Assembly: GCA_027596075.1 (NCBI GenBank) | Contig: JADGJC010000072.1 | Span: 8,834 to 72,833 of the forward strand | Direction of reading: 5' to 3' | Length of the DNA: 64,000 nt | Origin: Rhizophlyctis rosea | Taxonomy: Eukaryota; Chytridiomycota; Chytridiomycetes; Rhizophlyctidales; Rhizophlyctidaceae | Part shown: positions 59,312 through 64,000 of the stretch, piece after piece | How positions within the stretch are numbered: the stretch's first letter is position 1 | Layout of the letters: each line of letters starts with the position of its first letter | The notes under the pieces: generated by a model | Told to the model about the DNA's origin: nothing | What the model saw: the letters and a program-made list of their open reading frames with translations, nothing else | The model's database searches: none | Made by a program: the position numbers and the translations under genes

Positions 59312-60707
59312 ATGACGGGTCTTCAGTCCAGCTGTATCGTGTTCCTTGCGCTCACAACTCTTGGCAGCCTCAACGTCGCCAATGGCGTTGAAGCGGCCCC
59401 GACAACCACATCGCGCATCGCTGCCCGGGAAAGTGGATATGAGAAACCGAGTGCGTGCCAGAAGCCTTTGATCCGGAAAGAATGGTATGCTCTCCCTTGC
59501 CACCCGACCCAACTACCTGACAGATGAGGGAAACAACTCACTAGCCATTGCCGCCTCCAAACAGGCGTAAACTCAAGAAGAGCGAGCAAAAGTCCTACCT
59601 CGATGCCGTTCTGTGTCTGGGTAAAAAGCCCGCCATTGCAAAGAAAAGTGCACCAGGAGCCATCTCTCGGTACGACGACTTTGTCGGCGTCCATGCCAAG
59701 CAAACTGGGGAGATCCATTTTGTGGGCTACTTCCTGCACTGGCACCGATACTACGTGCACGCGTTTGAACAGGCTTTGAGGAAAGAGTGCGGATACAAAG
59801 GTGCTCAACCGTATTGGGACTATACATATGATGTTACGAAGGGCGGTAACATGACTTCCTGGCCTGTGTTCGATAAGACTTATGGTAATACTGGATCTTG
59901 TCGCTTTACACTTATCATGGCTATTGCTTGACATGATTTACAGGTTTCGGCGGTAACGGACCGTACGTCGAATACGTCTCCTTCATTCCGGGCCGCACTG
60001 GAGGCGGCTGTGTTCAAGATGGTCCTTTCACCTACCCCCAATTCTCTCTATCAATCGGTCCCGCTCCCCTCCCTCCAAGGTTTGACATTCCCCCGCCCGC
60101 CGCCAATGCCACAACAACGACCACTGCAACCACGGCGACGACCACGACAACTGCAACCGTAGCACCCTCACCAGTTACACCCTCCCTCCCCAAAATGTCC
60201 GACTTCTTCCCCCCAACCAACCTCACCATCTCCAACCCCCACTGCCTAAAACGCGATTTCGCCCAGCAATACCTCTCCGATCAAGTCAACAAAACCAACT
60301 ACGACTATGTCCTCTCCCAAAAGACTTTTGCCGATTTCACCTGGTACCTCGAAGGTGGACCCTCCGTCACCAACGTCGGCACCCTCCATGCCGGCGGCCA
60401 CTTTGGCGTCGGCGGCTCACTCGGCGGAATGGCGGATCCGTACCTGTCTCCTTCCGACCCGATGTTCTACATGCATCACACGAACTTGGATAGGGTTTGG
60501 TGGAAGTGGCAGAAGGCGGATAGGAGTGGGAAGAGGTATAGGGAGTATGCGGGGCCTATTGTGGCGTTTGATTATCAGAATACTGTTAAGGGAAATGTTA
60601 CGGCGGAATATGTGACAGGGTTGGATGAGTTGGGGAAGGGGGTTCAGTTGAAGCAGTTGATGGATACGAAGGGTGGGTTTTTGTGTTATGATTATGAGGA
60701 GCTGTAG
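59312..60707 (+). CDS. Tyrosinase, secreted, with Thr-rich insert
   Basis: Three exons (59312-59484, 59565-59884, 59944-60707) give 418 residues. A signal peptide (MTGLQSSCIVFLALTTLGSL) precedes EWRKLKKSEQKSYLDAVLCL. The CuA site has His101 and His109 in VHAKQTGEIHF, and His118 in FLHWHRYYVH. The CuB site has HAGGHFGVGG and DPMFYMHHTNLDRVWWKWQ. AQPYWDYTYD is also conserved. The enzyme oxidises phenols to quinones for melanin or cross-linking. A low-complexity insert (TTTTTATTATTTTTATVAPS) sits between CuA and CuB, unusual for fungal tyrosinases. Several N-glycosylation sites fit secretion. There is no C-terminal blocking domain, so it may be a short, constitutively active form. Confidence 0.93.
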
Positions 60708-61125
60708 AAGGGTCTCCCTGCTACGTTGCAACTTCTGTTTATAGACGGCCTTTGACTTGTGCTTCAATGATACGCCAGCATGACTTATACTGACTGAAAG
60801 GTCCAAGAAGGGATGGAATATGAAAGGTGCATCGCCAAATAGAGCAGAAGAATTTCAGCGATTGCACTTATTGGAGTTTTGATCGGACTGATTTCTCAAA
60901 GTGTTCTTCGTCGCGCGATGATTGCATTACCGTGGGACGTCAGTTCACTTCGCCAATCACCTCATCACACTTACAATCTTCATGCTATATAGAACCGCAC
61001 TTCCCGAATGCATGCTGATTCACTAACACACTACGAGCTATTTCATTTGACACTGCTATACAAAACTGCTATTCCGAATTGCCGCCAACTGATGCCACCC
61101 CCCACTTCAAACGCAACAACATTGC
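60708..61125. other. Convergent intergenic region
   Basis: Between the 3' ends of tyrosinase and the Hsp70-like gene. No gene is supported. Confidence 0.4.
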
Positions 61126-63535
61126 TCACAACACCCCAGCAGGATGCATCCTCACTTCATGACTCCCATCCCTAGAACGAAGCAAAACCATCAACTCCGC
61201 AAGATGAAATCTCAACGCCAAATCCATATTCTTCTCCCCCCTCCAATCACTCCTAAACTCAACATCATAGTAAATCGCCTCATCAATCTTCTGCGGGTCA
61301 AGTTTGCTATACGCAATTTGCCCAGGCACCGCCTCCGTGGTAGTCAACAAGTACACCTCCACCCCGTAATCTCCCTGATCCTGCGGGAAAATGCTGTCCC
61401 TCAACTGATACAAGAAGTTTTCCTCGACTTTCTGCCCGATTTGGACGATGGGGAGGAATCTTTTCTCGTACCATCCGCTGTGGAAGCGCTTGTAGTTTGG
61501 CCAGTCTTCTACGCGGGTGATTTCCTGTTCGTCGGGAGTTGAGCGGTCGGTTTCGGGAAGGGCGTCTGGTGGTGGAGTTTTGATAGGCATGTAGACGACG
61601 ACTCCGATGGTCTTTTTGACGATGCGGGAGGCGACGAATTCCGAGCCTAGGCCGCAAAGGTATGCTCCTTTGACTTCATATAAATGTATGGTCAATTTGC
61701 TTGCTTTCACCACCGTACTCTGAGATGCGTGACACCTACCGACGTAAAGATCACGAGGCGACCAACTCCCAAGTCGTAATGCAGGAGTTGCTCCTGCTGG
61801 GATACAGATGAAGCGCATGGCGTTTAAACCTGGTGCCTGAGAAGTGCCTACCTGTCTGAGGAAACTTTGATCGTAATTTTTGGGTGAAATACGGCATCTT
61901 GCTCATCCCTCCAACCGGAATGATGTCGTCAACATTGTGCTTTGCATTGATGTCGCAGAGACGTTCCAGAATAGGGTCGATGACGCTATCGAAGATCGTT
62001 TTGACGTGCTGTTCAGGCATTTCAAGACGCTCATTCCGATTGCCTTGTGCCGCCAAGAGCGTCTGGTAGGTGTTGTGTTTTTTGGCGGCCGCTCTTAGGG
62101 CGGGGTAGAAGGTGAACGAAGCGTTTCCGTCCACGTATGCGGCCTTGATTTTGTCCCACGCGTCTTCAACTATGAGATTGAAAACATAGAAATGGTCTGA
62201 TTACTTGTACTATAGACCACGGGCGCATTGGCTCCAAACTCACATTCAAAATACTCGCTGGAAGAGGTTCGCTCGAACTCTTGCCAAGCATCGCTTCCCA
62301 CAATCTTCTTGAAATAATCTCTTGCCGCCAGATCCATCTTTTCGCCTGCCCCAACAAGGCTGTCGGACTTTTCGATCTCCCCGACCTTCCACGGACGATG
62401 CGCTCGGATGATTTGATAAACACCGATATCGATGGTTCCACCACCGGCATCTACGACTGCTACCGTTGAACCACTCTTGTACGGTTGTCCCAACGTTGCC
62501 GCGTCGTCCAAGATGGTATACAAGGCGGCCTCTTGTTCCGGAAGAATGGCGATGTTGGGTAGTCCAGCACGGGTGGCGGCTTCTCTCAGTTTGTAAAGAG
62601 CGCTTGGTTCCGCTTTGGCTGCGAGTTGAGCAATGGATGAATGAGAAAGGGACCATACGTGGGATCGTACAATGGGGAAATACCTGGCGTTGTAAGAACC
62701 GTCAATGCATTACTGAGATCAATTCGTTCCTGGATCAAGGGGATGTAGTTCTACATAGTGTACATTCAGAAGTCTGTCTGGCATATGTGCTGAGAACGGC
62801 ATTTTGACGACACCTTACCTCAATGTAATCTTGGAGGACCTCGCTGGCCGGTTTTCCCATGGCGTTCCAATCATCCTCAAAGCGATCATATAAATGCAAC
62901 TTGAAGCTCTTCACCGCTCTTGTGCGAAAGTCCGGCTCATGTGAGTACTTCTTGATGGCTTCGAATCTAACCAAAGTGATCAGTATATCCCGCTAGTGTT
63001 GCAAATAAACTTGCACATGTTGCACAATGTCCGTAAGGGCTTACCCAACAGCAACACGTTTTGCTGCGGCATTTGCGGCATCGTACAACACCACACTGGC
63101 TTCTTTGCATCGTTCCGATGGGTGATATTGTGTTTTTGGTAGCTCAAACCAGTCAGCTCGGCCCTTCTCGCCTGACAATGAAAAAACCATGTCATTGATG
63201 ATGCTCTCAAGTGAACAGTTACCGCGTTTGCCGCAACTCCACTCACCGAGATAGAACATGCTGCCTCGGATTCCAAAATCCCAAGCAATGATTGCGCTTT
63301 TGTCAATGTACTCAGTTTGAAAAAGTGAAAGCACGTCGATGATGCGGACCAGATGTGGGTATGGGTTGGCCGGCCGCTGGTTTGTGATTTGACGCCAGGG
63401 TGCAGTTGCTCCAGTCCGTTGCGATGTAAGGTCATGTAAGTTTGCTGTTGCAGTTCTACCAGCGGTACCAGTCTTTTTTGACTTCTTGCTGGTGGAGCCG
63501 CTGGCCGGTCCGCCTTTCCGCTTGTGTTCCTCCAT
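61126..63535 (-). CDS. Hsp70-like ATPase of the HSPA12 type
   Basis: Eight exons: 63535-63247, 63171-63045, 62966-62819, 62750-62684, 62618-62244, 62169-61852, then 61796-61740 (or 61829-61740) and 61667-61126. This gives 640 (or 651) residues. The N-terminus is Lys/Ser-rich with a possible nuclear signal (KKSKK). AIIAWDFGIRGS is the phosphate-1 loop of the actin/Hsp70 fold. PEQEAALYTILDD and VAVVDAGGGTIDIG are the connect and phosphate-2 motifs, and DDIIPVGGMSKMPYF is the adenosine motif. There is no canonical substrate-binding domain; a short beta-rich C-terminus with GDYGVEVYLL replaces it, as in HSPA12 proteins, which are expanded in fungi. Clients are unknown. The join before the seventh exon is ambiguous: AGATPALRLG follows either a 55-nt or a 22-nt GT-AG gap. 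Confidence 0.85.
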
Positions 63536-64000
63536 GTTATCAGTACTGCAAGTAGGAGTCAGCGTGTAAAGCTCCGGGCTACGCACAAAGGGTCGGAAGT
63601 GCTGATGAAAAGACAACTATTACATTGAACAAAGCCATTACTTCTGTAATGCGCACATATCGGCTATTTGGTGAAACATCGATGTGGTGGCGCGGCTGTA
63701 CAGCAGGGAAAGTGGAAAACGCGTCTTCTGAGCCACGTTTGCAAAATCTCACACCAAATTTCGGCAGGTGTTCGTATGTAAAACTTCTTGGTCACCACGG
63801 TCATCGAACGTCAAGTGACGTCGGATGTTTCGAATCTTCAGCTAATTTCAGTGCAGAGCACCAGTGGTGTACAGGTTTTGCCTCCAATCGAATAATGTGT
63901 GGACGGCTCTGAGACATGGGCTGTTGTTCGCAGAAGTTGGTGGCACGGATCTGTCTCACATGCACATCTCTTTCATAGGACCCGAGCAGCTGCCTCCACG
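63536..64000. other. 5' flank of the Hsp70-like gene
   Basis: Promoter side of the leftward gene. A 95-codon plus-strand frame (63625-63912) has no motif and is not supported. I see no clear heat-shock element. Confidence 0.35.

Overview
This window looks like nuclear DNA of an intron-rich fungus. The genes have many short GT-AG introns, mostly 45-110 nt. Several products are typically fungal: a secreted carbohydrate esterase ending in a CBM1 cellulose-binding module, a tyrosinase with a signal peptide, and an SGF29 subunit of SAGA. Gene content and intron density would suit an early-diverging lineage such as a chytrid, but that placement is inference and no species can be named. All gene models come from conserved motifs plus splice sites, and exon phases were checked by hand. 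Where every exon is listed, the exons sum to a multiple of three.

Layout. 1-6.4 kb: the 5' exon of a SulP anion transporter running off the left edge, a 2-oxoglutarate/Fe(II) oxygenase, a short interrupted ORF, a small disordered protein and a probably GPI-anchored protein. 6.4-9.9 kb: mostly non-coding, with a minisatellite. 9.9-20.2 kb: DNA polymerase eta (13 exons, one of 18 nt), a JMJD7-like JmjC hydroxylase, a two-helix membrane protein with a Gln/Pro/Tyr tail, an AKR7-type reductase, a secreted protein with an internal repeat, and tRNA-Asn. 21.6-31.0 kb: REV3, the catalytic subunit of polymerase zeta. 31.8-43.6 kb: a USP10/Ubp3-type deubiquitinase, OHCU decarboxylase, a KH-domain RNA-binding protein, a metallophosphoesterase and two coiled-coil proteins. 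44.4-46.1 kb: a bZIP transcription factor. 48.3-63.5 kb: SGF29, a multi-spanning class 3 lipase, the esterase-CBM1, tyrosinase and an HSPA12-like Hsp70.

The most interesting locus is the bZIP gene. Its reading frame must change after the leucine zipper to reach a credible acidic C-terminus. At the change point there is a 7-nt CAG|CAGC loop on a perfect 5-bp stem and, 23 nt on, a CTG|CCGC loop. Both fit the CNG|CNGN consensus cut by Ire1 in HAC1 and XBP1 mRNAs. Removing the 23 nt joins exactly the right frames, while the unspliced frame stays open and encodes a hydrophobic stretch, as XBP1u does. I infer a HAC1/XBP1-type unfolded-protein-response switch; a conventional 128-nt intron is the main alternative.

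A second unexpected signal is an octamer, CTATTTCT on the mRNA strand, repeated in two clusters within the KH-protein gene, in exon 2 and in the 3' flank. It could be an autoregulatory RNA element. The two translesion polymerases, eta and zeta, lie about 9 kb apart.
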